The notes beneath the pieces are model-generated. The model searched no databases. It had not been told where the DNA came from and worked only from the letters and a program-made list of their open reading frames with translations. Positions 1 through 7,146 of a stretch of DNA of 64,000 nt are shown here, one piece after another. Within the stretch, counting starts at the first letter, position 1, and each line of letters begins with the position of its first letter. The DNA comes from Streptomyces sp. NBC_01571 (GTDB lineage: Bacteria > Actinomycetota > Actinomycetes > Streptomycetales > Streptomycetaceae), in NCBI RefSeq assembly GCF_026339875.1, contig NZ_JAPEPZ010000001.1, positions 7,998,001 to 8,062,000 on the forward strand, written 5' to 3'. Made by a program: the position numbers and the translations under genes.

Positions 1-1
1 T

Positions 2-70
2 GCCATCAACAGCGGCCAGGCCCCGGGGGACGAGCCCTACGCCGAACCCCGCGACACCCGCAAGCTCTGA
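2..70 (+). CDS. C-terminal end of an unidentified protein (partial)
   Basis: The first 22 codons visible read in frame to a TGA at 68-70, with a polar tail (GDEPYAEPRDTRKL). Only the tail is inside the window, so the family cannot be named. Codon usage (G/C in third positions) fits a real gene entering from the left. Confidence 0.5.
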   Translation, partial: AINSGQAPGDEPYAEPRDTRKL

Positions 71-180
71 TCACGACCGGCACTTCGGTGCGGCGCTTGA
101 ATCGCTGTCGGGACGCGAGCCGAACGCGGTGGTGGGCCGCCGGTCGAGGGCGTCATGGTGACCGGGCGGCGGCAGGTGCG

Positions 181-348
181 TCAGTGGGCCGGACGCTGGC
201 GGTGCAGTACCGATCTCACGGCGAGATAGAGCACATCGGCGATGAGGAGCAGTACGCCGGCGGAGAGCAGGTAGAGCATGCCTTCAGTGGTCGCGCCGAC
301 GACGACCAGCGCGATCGCGGCGAGTAGCAGGAAGTAGAAGAGGATCAT
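181..348 (-). CDS. Small two-helix membrane protein (55 aa)
   Basis: From the ATG at 348 the product is almost entirely two hydrophobic stretches (about residues 2-18 and 24-46, starting MILFYFLLLAAIALVVVGA) followed by a short basic tail (RSVLHRQRPAH). This is the layout of the tiny hydrophobic proteins common in Streptomyces; no enzymatic motif is present. The reading frame stays open upstream to 531, but that extension is only a translation of a 7-bp tandem repeat, so the ATG directly before the first helix is the better start. Function is unknown; a cell-envelope role is inferred from topology alone. Confidence 0.6.
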   Translation of the reverse strand: MILFYFLLLAAIALVVVGATTEGMLYLLSAGVLLLIADVLYLAVRSVLHRQRPAH

Positions 349-397
349 GGCGTGATGCCTCGGTTCGCGTGCGGGAGGGCGCGGCTGGGTGATCGTG

Positions 398-467
<70 letters not shown>

Positions 468-765
468 GTTGCCGTGGTCGGCGGCGAGCGGCTTGCGAGG
501 ACGCGCGGCTACAAGGCGATGCCAGTGACATCCGGTACGTCCCGCGATCCGGTGGGGGATCGTGGCATTTCCAGAGTAGATCTCCTCTTCGTGTGGAGCG
601 TGTCCATCTGGACGGCCTGGCAGTCCCTCGGCAGCCGGCAGATGAGGGTCTCCGCTCTCCTCTCCACCGGCTTCACCACGGTCCGCCGGGGCCCGTGCCG
701 AAAGTGGGTGGTTGGGACTCTGTGGCCCGTGTTTCTATTCCGGTGTGAACATCGAGAGCTCCGGA
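468..765. other. Intergenic stretch without a recognisable gene
   Basis: Between the heptamer array and the acetyltransferase start no frame shows a recognisable protein or convincing codon bias. The segment should hold promoters for the two diverging genes, but no clear hexamers can be assigned. Confidence 0.4.
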
Positions 766-1290
766 ATGTCTGATGAGAGGCCGGGTCTCTGCGTCCGGCA
801 GAGGGCTGATGGCGATGTCGAGGAGTGCGTGCGGGTTCTCGCGGAGGTCCATCAGCTCGACGGCTATCCGGTGAACTGGCCTGATCAGCCCGGCGAGTGG
901 CTGTCACGCGGTCCGCTGCTGGGCTCCTGGGTCGTCGAACTCGAAGGCCGCCTGGTCGGGCATGTCAGTTTGTCGCAGAGCGGCGAAGGCGATCTGGCCC
1001 CGATGCTGTGGAGCGAGCGGAACGGGGCGACGCGGGGGATGACCGCCGTGGTCGGCAGACTGTTCGTTGCCCCGCAGGCGAGGGGACATCGGATCGGCGC
1101 GCTGCTGATCGGCCAAGCAGTGGACGAAGCGCGGCGTCGCGGGCTGCACCCGGTGCTCGACGTCGTCACCTCCGACACTGCCGCGGCAGCCTTGTACGAG
1201 CGGCTGGGCTGGGAGCTGATGGCCACGGTCGAGCAGGAGTGGAGCCCGCACCAGACGGTGGCGGTTCGTTGTTACGCAGCGCCCTGCTGA
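766..1290 (+). CDS. GNAT-family N-acetyltransferase (174 aa)
   Basis: The protein shows the GNAT fold order: an N-terminal strand-helix segment (VRQRADGDVEECVRVLAEVH), a central beta sheet, then motif A for acetyl-CoA binding (RLFVAPQARGHRIGALLI, with the Q/R-x-x-G-x-G/A pyrophosphate loop) and motif B ending in AALYERLGWE. Its length is normal for a single GNAT domain. It should transfer an acetyl group from acetyl-CoA to an amine; the substrate cannot be told from sequence. The ATG at 766 is preferred to an in-frame start at 712 because the domain begins immediately after it. It stands alone, with CsbD downstream under its own promoter. Confidence 0.85.
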   Translation: MSDERPGLCVRQRADGDVEECVRVLAEVHQLDGYPVNWPDQPGEWLSRGPLLGSWVVELEGRLVGHVSLSQSGEGDLAPMLWSERNGATRGMTAVVGRLFVAPQARGHRIGALLIGQAVDEARRRGLHPVLDVVTSDTAAAALYERLGWELMATVEQEWSPHQTVAVRCYAAPC

Positions 1291-1449
1291 CGTGACCAGT
1301 CCAGTGCTCGCCGATCCGGGCCTGGGTGAGTTCGTCGACGCCACCAGGTGCCGAGCGCTTCGACCGGCCTGGGGGCGATCTCCACGCTTGCGGATCTTAT
1401 GCATCTTTTAAATGGGTCAGGCGGCGGAAGTCCCGGCGGCAACCTTTGC

Positions 1450-1473
1450 GTTTGAAAATGGACTATGGGGTTA
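1450..1473 (+). promoter_or_regulatory. SigB-like promoter GTTT-N14-GGGTTA before csbD-1
   Basis: GTTT at 1450-1453 and GGGTTA at 1468-1473 are separated by 14 bp, matching the GNNT-N14-16-GGGTA/T pattern known for Streptomyces SigB-family stress promoters. It lies 47 bp upstream of the csbD-1 start. The second CsbD gene has the same architecture at 9239-9262. Confidence 0.55.
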
Positions 1474-1519
1474 CTCGAGGAAAACAAATCGTTTTCGAGC
1501 GAGACAGGGGTGAGTTGTC

Positions 1520-1678
1520 GTGGCGGGCAAGGGAGATCAGGCCAAGGGCAAGGTGAAGAAGGTCGTCGGTGGTGCGGTCGGCAACGAGTCCCTGAAGGCC
1601 AAGGGAAAGGCCGAAGAGCGCAAGGGCGACCTGCGCGCGGCCAAGGAGAAGGCCAAGGATGCGATCAAGCCCAAGTAG
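1520..1678 (+). CDS. CsbD-family stress-response protein (52 aa)
   Basis: A short, highly charged Lys/Ala/Gly-rich protein (GKGDQAKGKVKKVVGGAVGN, then KGDLRAAKEKAKDAIKPK at the end) with the pattern of CsbD proteins, which in Bacillus and actinobacteria belong to the general stress regulon; their biochemical role is not established. The GTG at 1520 follows AGGGG at 1506-1510 and matches the start of its paralogue at 9309. The two copies are near-identical over the central and C-terminal parts. A SigB-like promoter lies upstream and a hairpin terminator follows at 1691-1725. Confidence 0.8.
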   Translation: MAGKGDQAKGKVKKVVGGAVGNESLKAKGKAEERKGDLRAAKEKAKDAIKPK

Positions 1679-1690
1679 GGCGCACCACTT

Positions 1691-1725
1691 CTGATCCCGG
1701 CGGCCCGTTGGCCGACCGGGATCAG
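1691..1725 (+). terminator. Hairpin terminator after csbD-1
   Basis: CTGATCCCGG (1691-1700) pairs with CCGGGATCAG (1716-1725), and the loop can itself pair (GGCC/GGCC). It starts 13 bp after the stop codon. Confidence 0.7.
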
Positions 1726-1822
1726 TGCTGTTCGGTACCCGCGACGCGCCCCCGCCCGCAGCTGAACCGACGCGCCGCACCGCCTTGCCGCCCTCTCGCA
1801 ACGGGCGCTCACCGGCGCACGA

Positions 1823-1861
1823 GAAGTGGGGCCCCCGGAGAAGCTCCGGGGGCCCCACTTC
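1823..1861. terminator. Strong bidirectional terminator, 18-bp perfect stem
   Basis: Positions 1823-1840 and 1844-1861 are perfect 18-bp complements separated by 3 nt (AAG). It sits between the convergent csbD-1 (+) and PRC-barrel gene (-), 17 bp past the end of the latter. Confidence 0.85.
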
Positions 1862-1877
1862 TGGGATGGCGCCGAGG

Positions 1878-2231
1878 TCACACGCCTCGGTGGTTCTGGT
1901 AGTAGCCGCCGACCTGCTCGTGGTAGCCCGCGTCGCCGACGTGCTTGTCCTTGTCGAACTCGGGGGAGTCCTTGATCTGGTCCTTGGTGAGATCGACGTA
2001 GATCTTCCGTTCGGCCTGGTCGACCGTCCGAACGGTGCCGGCCGGCAGCAGCACGTGCTTACCGAAGATCCACACGCCGGTGTCGACGACGAGGTACGAG
2101 GAGTTGACGTCGTCCGAGTGCTTGTCGACCTTGCCGATGCTGCCGTCGGTGGCCTCGACCTTGTAGCCGATCAGGTCGGTGCCCGCGGTGTGGCCGGTGG
2201 TCGGCTGGTAGCCCCAGATATTGTCACTCAT
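1878..2231 (-). CDS. PRC-barrel domain protein (117 aa)
   Basis: A PRC-barrel-like beta domain covers roughly residues 15-80 (TDLIGYKVEATDGSIGKV, then SSYLVVDTGVWIFGKHVLLP), followed by a charged tail (KDQIKDSPEFDKDK) and a Gly/Tyr/His-rich C-terminus. PRC-barrel proteins bind RNA or act as assembly modules; this stand-alone type is common in actinobacteria and often stress-linked, but its function is unknown. The ATG at 2231 is preceded by GAGGGAG. Neighbouring CsbD suggests a stress setting (inference). Confidence 0.75.
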   Translation of the reverse strand: MSDNIWGYQPTTGHTAGTDLIGYKVEATDGSIGKVDKHSDDVNSSYLVVDTGVWIFGKHVLLPAGTVRTVDQAERKIYVDLTKDQIKDSPEFDKDKHVGDAGYHEQVGGYYQNHRGV

Positions 2232-2266
2232 AAAGAACGGCTCCCTCATCGAGATTCAGTGCTGCC

Positions 2267-2318
2267 CACGGTCGAACCGTGGGGAATTTTGCGGGATCGG
2301 CGAATTCGGCGAATTCGG
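2267..2318. promoter_or_regulatory. Palindrome and tandem 9-mer upstream of the PRC-barrel gene
   Basis: CACGGT-CGA-ACCGTG (2267-2281) is a perfect 6-bp inverted repeat 36 bp upstream of the start, and CGAATTCGG is repeated in tandem at 2301-2318. Either could be a regulator site; no sigma-factor hexamers are clear. Confidence 0.3.
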
Positions 2319-2512
2319 TGACGTTCCCTCAGAAAACCGAGTGCCCCGGTTCCTGGAGCCCACACATTCGTACGGCGAAAATGTCCGGGTGGTCGGAGGA
2401 GGGGTGCCGGACGCCCTGCCTCCTGGTGTCACGGTCACCCCGGCCATGACCTCCGAGTTCCCCGAGTCGACAGAATCACCACTTTCGTCACCGCGGTGAT
2501 TCCGAGGCGCGA

Positions 2513-2554
2513 CACGGGTGGGCCCCGACGCCTCGGCGTCGGGGCCCACCCGTG
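2513..2554. terminator. Very strong hairpin, 20-bp perfect stem
   Basis: 2513-2532 and 2535-2554 are exact complements with a 2-nt loop (TC). It lies just beyond the 3' end of the IS5-type transposase remnant. Confidence 0.8.
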
Positions 2555-2576
2555 CGAATGCCCTGCTCGGGATCGT

Positions 2577-3237
2577 TTACCAGCGGTACCAGCGGTACCA
2601 GCGGCCACGCTTACTGCCGCTCGCCGTAGGACGGATCACAAATCCGAGGACCCACGCGAACTTGATGCTGTCGTAGCCCCGGTCGAGGTTGACGTTCACG
2701 GTGTCCGGCAGCATGCCGACCTGCTCCTGCGCGGCGTCCAGGGTCAGTCCGAGCAGTGGCGAGTCATGCCTATTGGCCCCCTCGGAGACGATCCCCAGCG
2801 GGACGCCGCGGGCGTCGCAGGCGGCGGAGCGCTTCAGCCCCTGCTTGCCCCGGTCGACCGGCGAGCGGCCGGCCTTCTCCCCGCCGGACGGGGCCTTGGT
2901 GATGCGGCCGTCCACCGAGATCTCGCCAAGGTCGAGGCCGATCATCCGGTCGTAGGCGTTCGGGGCGAGCGTGCAGCGCTTTTGAAATCCCCTGCTGGGA
3001 CCACTCTTTGAGTCGTCGGCGGATGGTGCGGTCCGAGCATCCGGGCGTGGAGATCCGCTCGTGTGACGATGACGGGGTTCGGCGACTTGCGCAGCAGCGG
3101 GAGGAAGGCGTGCGTGACGCGTACGATCCCGACGACGTTCACGTCGAGCACGGCGCTCACGTCGGCTCCCGGACGGGGCGCAGCGCGGCGAACTGGTCCC
3201 ACAAGCGTTCGAGCAGGCAAGCTGGCAGCGCGGGCAC
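2577..3237 (-). pseudogene. IS5-family transposase remnant, interrupted and frameshifted
   Basis: Read leftwards from a GTG at 3237, the start VPALPACLLERLWDQFAALR is typical of Streptomyces IS5-type DDE transposases. It breaks at about 3167, where 103 bp of foreign sequence (3064-3166) replaces the expected region. The transposase resumes with a helix-turn-helix (GCSDRTIRRRLKEW), shifts frame near 2950, and continues as IGLDLGEISVDG and SPVDRGKQGLKRS to LDRGYDS. First and second catalytic-type Asp contexts are visible, but the C-terminal Glu region is lost; the end is a degenerate repeat (RWYRWYRW). It is non-functional. Confidence 0.8.
3064..3166. repeat. 103-bp copy of the SDR gene inside the transposase remnant
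   Basis: 3064-3166 matches 3633-3735 in the SDR gene at 102 of 103 positions (T at 3122 versus C at 3691) in the same orientation. It replaces transposase sequence, so it is a secondary insertion or gene-conversion tract, not part of the IS. Confidence 0.9.
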
Positions 3238-3327
3238 GGCCGTCCTTCGTGATCACTCTGCGCAGAGATTAGGAGCGTGAGGTATGCGCAGGGCGGCGGG
3301 TCGACCGACCCTGAGCTCAGGGCAGGT

Positions 3328-4020
3328 TCACCACGGGAGGTTCCCGGATCGGTCGATGAACTGTCCCGTCGGCCCGTCCGGGCCGATCGTCGCGAGGGCC
3401 ACGATGGACTCTGCGCCGTCGGCGACGCTGTCTCCGAGGCCGCCGGTGAAGTCGGTCGCGGTCTGCCCGGGGTCTGCGGCGTTGACCTTCACGTCCTTCA
3501 GTTCCTTGGCGTACTGCGTCGTGAGCATCGTGACCGCGGCCTTCGAGGCGCTGTAGAGGGGCAGGGCATACCGCGACTCGATCCGCGCCGGGTCCTGGGT
3601 CATGCCGAAGGAGCCCATCCCGCTGGACACGTTGACGATGACGGGGTTCGGCGACTTGCGCAGCAGCGGGAGGAAGGCGTGCGTGACGCGCACGATCCCG
3701 ACGACGTTCACGTCGAGCACGGCGCTCACGTCGGCCGCGGTGTACTCCTCGACGGGGCCGACCTTGCCGAGGACGCCGGCGTTGTTGACCAGGACGTCGA
3801 TCGTTCCCTCATGCGCGGCGACATCCGCGGCCGCGGCCTGGACCGAGGCGTCGTCGGTCACGTCGATCTGAACGAACCGGGCGCCGAGCGACTCGGCCGC
3901 GGCCCGACCGCGCTCGCGGTGGCGGGCACCGAGGAGGACGGTGTGCCCCGCCTCGACGAGGCGACGAGCGGTTTCAAAACCGAGGGACTTGTTGGCCCCG
4001 GTGATGAATGTGGTGGTCAT
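3328..4020 (-). CDS. Short-chain dehydrogenase/reductase (230 aa)
   Basis: A classical SDR with an N-terminal nucleotide-binding loop TGANKSLG (residues 7-14), the NNAG structural motif at 79-82 and the catalytic pair Y156-x-x-x-K160 (LYSASKAA). It should catalyse NAD(P)-dependent oxidoreduction of an alcohol/carbonyl substrate that cannot be named. The ATG at 4020 is preceded by an excellent AGGAGG (CCAGGAGGAGCCAGC). It lies downstream of, and in the same direction as, an HTH regulator; its promoter segment is duplicated in inverted orientation on the far side of that regulator. Part of its coding sequence is also copied into the IS remnant at 3064-3166. Confidence 0.88.
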   Translation of the reverse strand: MTTTFITGANKSLGFETARRLVEAGHTVLLGARHRERGRAAAESLGARFVQIDVTDDASVQAAAADVAAHEGTIDVLVNNAGVLGKVGPVEEYTAADVSAVLDVNVVGIVRVTHAFLPLLRKSPNPVIVNVSSGMGSFGMTQDPARIESRYALPLYSASKAAVTMLTTQYAKELKDVKVNAADPGQTATDFTGGLGDSVADGAESIVALATIGPDGPTGQFIDRSGNLPW

Positions 4021-4139
4021 GCTGGCTCCTCCTGGTCCGAACGGCACGGTCGTGCGCTGTTCACGCACTCCATGCTGGGTTCCCGGGAGGGTTGGCGGGA
4101 GCTACGGAACTTCCTGGTACCGCGCGTACCACCCAGCAG
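4012..4139 (-). repeat. SDR promoter segment, inverted copy A
   Basis: This about 128-bp segment, from the first codons of the SDR gene back through its ribosome site and upstream region, is about 80% identical to 5034-5161 on the opposite strand. It carries the imperfect palindrome GGTACCGCGCGTACC (around 4116-4131). It probably contains the promoter and operator of the SDR gene. Confidence 0.75.
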
Positions 4140-4172
4140 CCTGGTCCACCGGACGAGGCGGAACGAGGGCCT

Positions 4173-5006
4173 TCATTTCTGAGGAGACATCCTCTGGACC
4201 CCAATGGCCGCAAGGAATTCGAGTTTGCTGCGGGCGTCGGTACCTGGCTGCGGCGTGTACACCACGAGTCGGAGGTTCGTGTCCTGGGTGTTGAGGATGT
4301 CGGAGTTCATGGCGATGTCTCCGACATCCGGGTGCTGGACGAGTTTGTGCGCACTCTGGTGACCGCCCACCGCTCGGCGGCTCCACAACTCGCAGAACCG
4401 TGGGCTGAGGTTCAGCCTCGATACCAACGCCGCGAGGTCGGGATCGTCGGGGTACCGGCTCGTCGTCGCGCGCAGGTCGGCGACGAGGGACTCCTCGAAC
4501 GCCGCCCGCTCGGCCGCTGCCTGCCGGACCCGGGGCAGCTCACCCAGGAACTGCCAGACCAGGACGTTGCGATCTCCCACACCGCGGACCGTGGGATCGC
4601 CGAACGTGGCCGCGAACAGCGGATTCCAGTGCAGCAACTGCCAGGTGGCGTCGTAGATCGCCAGCGGGTTGCCGGCGAGCTGGTCCACGATCCGGTACAG
4701 GCTCCCCGGGATCATTCGCGGAACCCGGGTCGGATCCGCTGCATGACCGGCCATGCGCAAAAGGTGAGCATGCTCGTCGTCGGACAGGTGCAGGGCGCGG
4801 GCCAGGGCCGAGCAGACCTGCGCCGAGGGCGTCGCCACCCGTCCCTGCTCCAGCCGGACCACGTACTCGACCGAGATGCCGGCCAGCGTTGCCAGCTCCG
4901 TGCGTCGCAGACCGGGGACCCGACGGGGTGAGCGGTGTGCGAAGCCCACCGTCACGGGGTCCAGCCGGTCCCGCCACGCACGCAGCGCGGCGCCGAGTTG
5001 ATCCAT
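4173..5006 (-). CDS. XRE/HTH transcriptional regulator with MmyB-like ligand domain (277 aa)
   Basis: An N-terminal helix-turn-helix (RVPGLRRTELATLAGISVEY, followed by VVRLEQGR) is joined to a roughly 180-residue C-terminal domain resembling the MmyB-like ligand-binding domain (LYRIVDQLAGNPLAIYDATW, WNPLFAATFGDP). This architecture is very common in Streptomyces, and such regulators usually control an adjacent SDR or reductase gene. The ATG at 5006 has GGGAGG 9 nt upstream; an ATG at 5015 is too close to it. Similar palindrome-bearing segments flank both the SDR start and this gene's upstream side, so autoregulation together with SDR control is likely (inference). Confidence 0.85.
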   Translation of the reverse strand: MDQLGAALRAWRDRLDPVTVGFAHRSPRRVPGLRRTELATLAGISVEYVVRLEQGRVATPSAQVCSALARALHLSDDEHAHLLRMAGHAADPTRVPRMIPGSLYRIVDQLAGNPLAIYDATWQLLHWNPLFAATFGDPTVRGVGDRNVLVWQFLGELPRVRQAAAERAAFEESLVADLRATTSRYPDDPDLAALVSRLNLSPRFCELWSRRAVGGHQSAHKLVQHPDVGDIAMNSDILNTQDTNLRLVVYTPQPGTDARSKLEFLAAIGVQRMSPQK

Positions 5007-5033
5007 GCACACCATCCTCCCGCACACCCTGCC

Positions 5034-5161
5034 CCGCTGGGTGGTGCGCGCTGTACCACGAAGCCCCGTAGCTCCCGCCGACGCTCCCCGGGGCTCAGTG
5101 TCGAGTCGTGAACGGCGCACAACGATGCTGTTCGGAGTCAGGAGGAGCAAGCATGACCACC
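5034..5161 (+). repeat. SDR promoter segment, inverted copy B
   Basis: Opposite-strand match to 4012-4139, including an AGGAGG site and the ATGACCACCAC start at 5153, with an equivalent palindrome GTGGTRC..GCACCAC (around 5041-5059). In this copy the segment points right, divergent from the regulator gene. Confidence 0.75.
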
Positions 5162-5255
5162 ACGTCGAACCACTACGTCACCGTTGCCTGCTCTGCATCC
5201 TCCCCCACACCCGATGCCTATTGCCGGTCGTTCTTAGCCTGGGGTTTTCGCGAGG
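5153..5255 (+). pseudogene. Truncated gene start behind promoter copy B
   Basis: An ATG at 5153 with a good ribosome site opens a frame (MTTTSNHYVTVACSAS and on to FLAWGFREV) that runs straight into the MITE at 5256. Beyond the first four residues it does not resemble the SDR. It contains a TTA codon at about 5234, rare in Streptomyces. It is probably the 5' stub of a lost gene. Confidence 0.45.
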
Positions 5256-5416
5256 TGGGCTGTCCCGTAATCCCCGGCGGGCGCACGACGACAGTTACGG
5301 CACCTCGCCGCGTTGCCGGATCGCCCGGATACGCCCAGTACGAGGACGACCCTCCGCCTTGCGGTGCACCGCATCCGACGCCGCGCGCTGATCCACCGGG
5401 GATTACGGACAGCCCT
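5256..5416. mobile_element. MITE copy 1 (161 bp)
   Basis: Terminal inverted repeats begin GGGCTGTCCCGTAATCCCCGG and end with its complement, with one G lost near the right end. It is the most diverged of three copies in the window (others at 22842 and 40738) and lies between a gene stub and an IS1380-type transposase fragment. It encodes nothing recognisable and would depend on a transposase supplied elsewhere. Confidence 0.85.
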
Positions 5417-5690
5417 CAGCGGTCGCGCTGGGCGGGGACTGCCTGCCTGATGTCGGGATGCTGCGGGCCGAGCCCGGCGTGTTCGGCCCGGTGGCCTCCG
5501 ACCCGACCGTCTCCCGCCTCATCGACACCCTGGCCGCGGCCGGCCCGAAGGCCCTGACCACGATCCGATCAGCACGAGCCGAAGGGCGCAAACGCGTCTG
5601 GAAGTTGGCCGGGGGATCGTCGCCGGACACCAGCGGACAGGTGACCGTGGACCTGGACGGGGTGCTGGTGTTGGCCCACTACGAGTCCAG
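5417..5690 (+). pseudogene. IS1380-family transposase fragment
   Basis: In frame from the MITE edge: SAVALGGDCLPDVGML, then PGVFGPVASDPTVSRLID and a segment ending VTVDLDGVLVLAHYES. This is the N-terminal third of IS1380-type transposases, including the first catalytic Asp context (VDLDG). The 5' end is missing at the MITE and the similarity stops near 5690, after which the frame reads unrelated sequence to a stop at 5727. It is non-functional. Confidence 0.75.
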
Positions 5691-5716
5691 GTTCGATAGG
5701 AAGCCGTCTGCGAATG

Positions 5717-6243
5717 TCAGGGACTGACGGCAGCCTTGAGAAGCAACTCGCAGAGCTCGCCGGGCATGGTGACCATACAGTCGTGGCCGGTCGGCAGTTC
5801 CCACACCCGCGCCGGAGAACCGTTGGGCTGGACCGCGGGGACGGGCGGCAGAGTGAAGCCTTCCGCGTTCCCGCCGTCACAGCGGATGTGGGTGTGCGGG
5901 ATCGCGTTCGCAGCCGGGTTGTCCAGCCGGACCGGTTGCTGGACGCAGCGCACCGGGTGATCCGAGACCACCGTGCGCAGCCACGCGACATCGGCCGGGT
6001 CCGTCACTCCGAACAGGCCGAGCGGGGGCGGCTGTTCCGGGGGCGGCGGAATGAGCCGCGGGCTATCGGATTCCGCGGCCAGGTCGATCAGGCCCTGCAG
6101 TTCGGGCAGGGTGTCGACCGGGGTCTCGCCGTCCTGCGGAACCATCGAGTCGACCTACACCAGGTGCGCGATCCGGTCCGGCACCTGGTTGGCCGCGGAC
6201 GTGATGACCGCCCCCGCGTAGCTGTGCCCCACGAGCACGCTTT
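5717..6243 (-). pseudogene. Alpha/beta hydrolase (esterase-like), truncated with in-frame stop
   Basis: Reading leftwards from about 6243: VLVGHSYAGAVITSAANQVP (nucleophile elbow G-H-S-Y-A-G), then RIAHLV followed by an in-frame TAG at 6155-6157, then VDSMVPQDGETP and a continuous C-terminal half including HTHIRCDGG and the conserved PTGHDCMVTMP region that supplies the catalytic His. The N-terminal part before the elbow is missing. The stop codon plus the missing N-terminus make this a recent pseudogene. It is divergent from the HxlR regulator, the usual partner arrangement. Confidence 0.75.
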
Positions 6244-6301
6244 CTCAGGGCGTCGAGGCATCGAGATATACGGAGTAAAACAGCGGTTACCATTCGCATC
6301 C

Positions 6302-6320
6302 CGGTTCCCTTTGGGAACCG
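6302..6320. promoter_or_regulatory. Perfect palindrome CGGTTCCC-TTT-GGGAACCG
   Basis: An 8-bp perfect inverted repeat with a 3-nt spacer lies in the relatively AT-rich gap between the hydrolase remnant and hxlR; a further GGTTCCCT half-site occurs at about 6374-6381, just before the hxlR ribosome site. It is the best candidate for the operator of the adjacent HxlR-type regulator. Confidence 0.55.
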
Positions 6321-6394
6321 CAATCATCATGGTGTGCCCGAAACGGGCCGGGCAATAGGGCACTTTTCGGTGCCATGGTTCCCTGGAGGTAACG

Positions 6395-6805
6395 ATGACC
6401 GTGACGGACAGTGAGTCAATTCCGGAGCAGCAGGACGCGAGTCGGCTCCGCGTCGTCCTCGCCATGGTCGGGGACAAGTGGTCGCTTCTGGTCGTGTGCA
6501 ACCTGAAAGAAGGGCCGCGGCGCTTCTCCGAACTCAAGCGCACCATCGACGGGATCAGTCAGCGCATGCTCACCGTCACCGTGCGCAATCTGGAACGGGA
6601 CGGCATCCTGACCCGCACCGTCCACAACGTCATGCCGCCCCATGTCAGCTACGCGCTCACCCCGATGGGCAGCACGCTTTGCGAAGCCGCCTTGCCCCTC
6701 CTGGAGTGGACTGCCGAGCACCTGGCGCTCATCGACGACGCCCGCGCGGAATACGACACTCGCGCCGACACCCCGCCCGCCGGGTCTGTCGGGAATCACA
6801 CCTGA
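6395..6805 (+). CDS. HxlR-family transcriptional regulator (136 aa)
   Basis: A winged-helix protein with the full HxlR signature: VVLAMVGDKWSLLVVCNL, GPRRFSELKRTIDGISQRML, the recognition helix TVTVRNLERDGILTRTV and the wing VSYALTPMGSTL. HxlR proteins sense redox state or aldehydes and control neighbouring reductase or hydrolase genes. No cysteine lies in the N-terminal sensing region; the Cys in VVCNL and LCEA are internal. The start has a strong GGAGG at -9. Its divergent neighbour is a dead hydrolase, so the local target may be lost. Confidence 0.88.
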   Translation: MTVTDSESIPEQQDASRLRVVLAMVGDKWSLLVVCNLKEGPRRFSELKRTIDGISQRMLTVTVRNLERDGILTRTVHNVMPPHVSYALTPMGSTLCEAALPLLEWTAEHLALIDDARAEYDTRADTPPAGSVGNHT

Positions 6806-6821
6806 TTCCACGACGAGCGGG

Positions 6822-7146
6822 CGCTGCGCCCTCCGCTGCTGCTGCAGGGCGACGGCCGGAGGCATCCCGGTGATCGAGTCGGCATCGGGGGCGCCGGCCT
6901 GGTCGATCAGACGCCTGGCATACGGAGCCACCGAGTCCAAGGAGCGCCGCTGCGAATCCGCGTAGAGGGTGGTGCCGAAGGCGAGGGAAGACTTGCCCGA
7001 CCCCGAGACGCCGGTGAAGACAGCGTTGCGTCGCGCGGGACCGTCAGGTCCACGTCCTTGAGATTGTGCTCGTGAGCGCACATCACCCGGACGTCGGCCT
7101 GGACGGGCGAGGGCTTCTGGGGAGCGGGCGCTGCTGCGTCGGTCAT
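6822..7146 (-). pseudogene. UvrA-like ATPase, 5' fragment with frameshift
   Basis: An intact start (MTDAAAPAPQKPSPVQADVR, then EHNLKDVDLTVPRD) loses frame near 7030; a second frame resumes with [18 protein letters not shown] (Walker A), [19 protein letters not shown] and [13 protein letters not shown], then the match ends at about 6822. These are the first 100 or so residues of a UvrA2-type drug-resistance ATPase closely resembling the complete gene at 53377. The remaining 700 residues are absent, so no function is expected. Confidence 0.8.

Noticed and set aside
3941..4931. Plus-strand frames over the XRE regulator
   Set aside because: Shadows of the minus-strand SDR and regulator genes, which have clear motifs and ribosome sites.
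5108..5557. A single 149-codon gene spanning promoter copy B, the MITE and the IS1380 fragment
   Set aside because: The frame is open only because the MITE lacks stops in it; the IS1380 similarity is in another frame, so it is a chance fusion.
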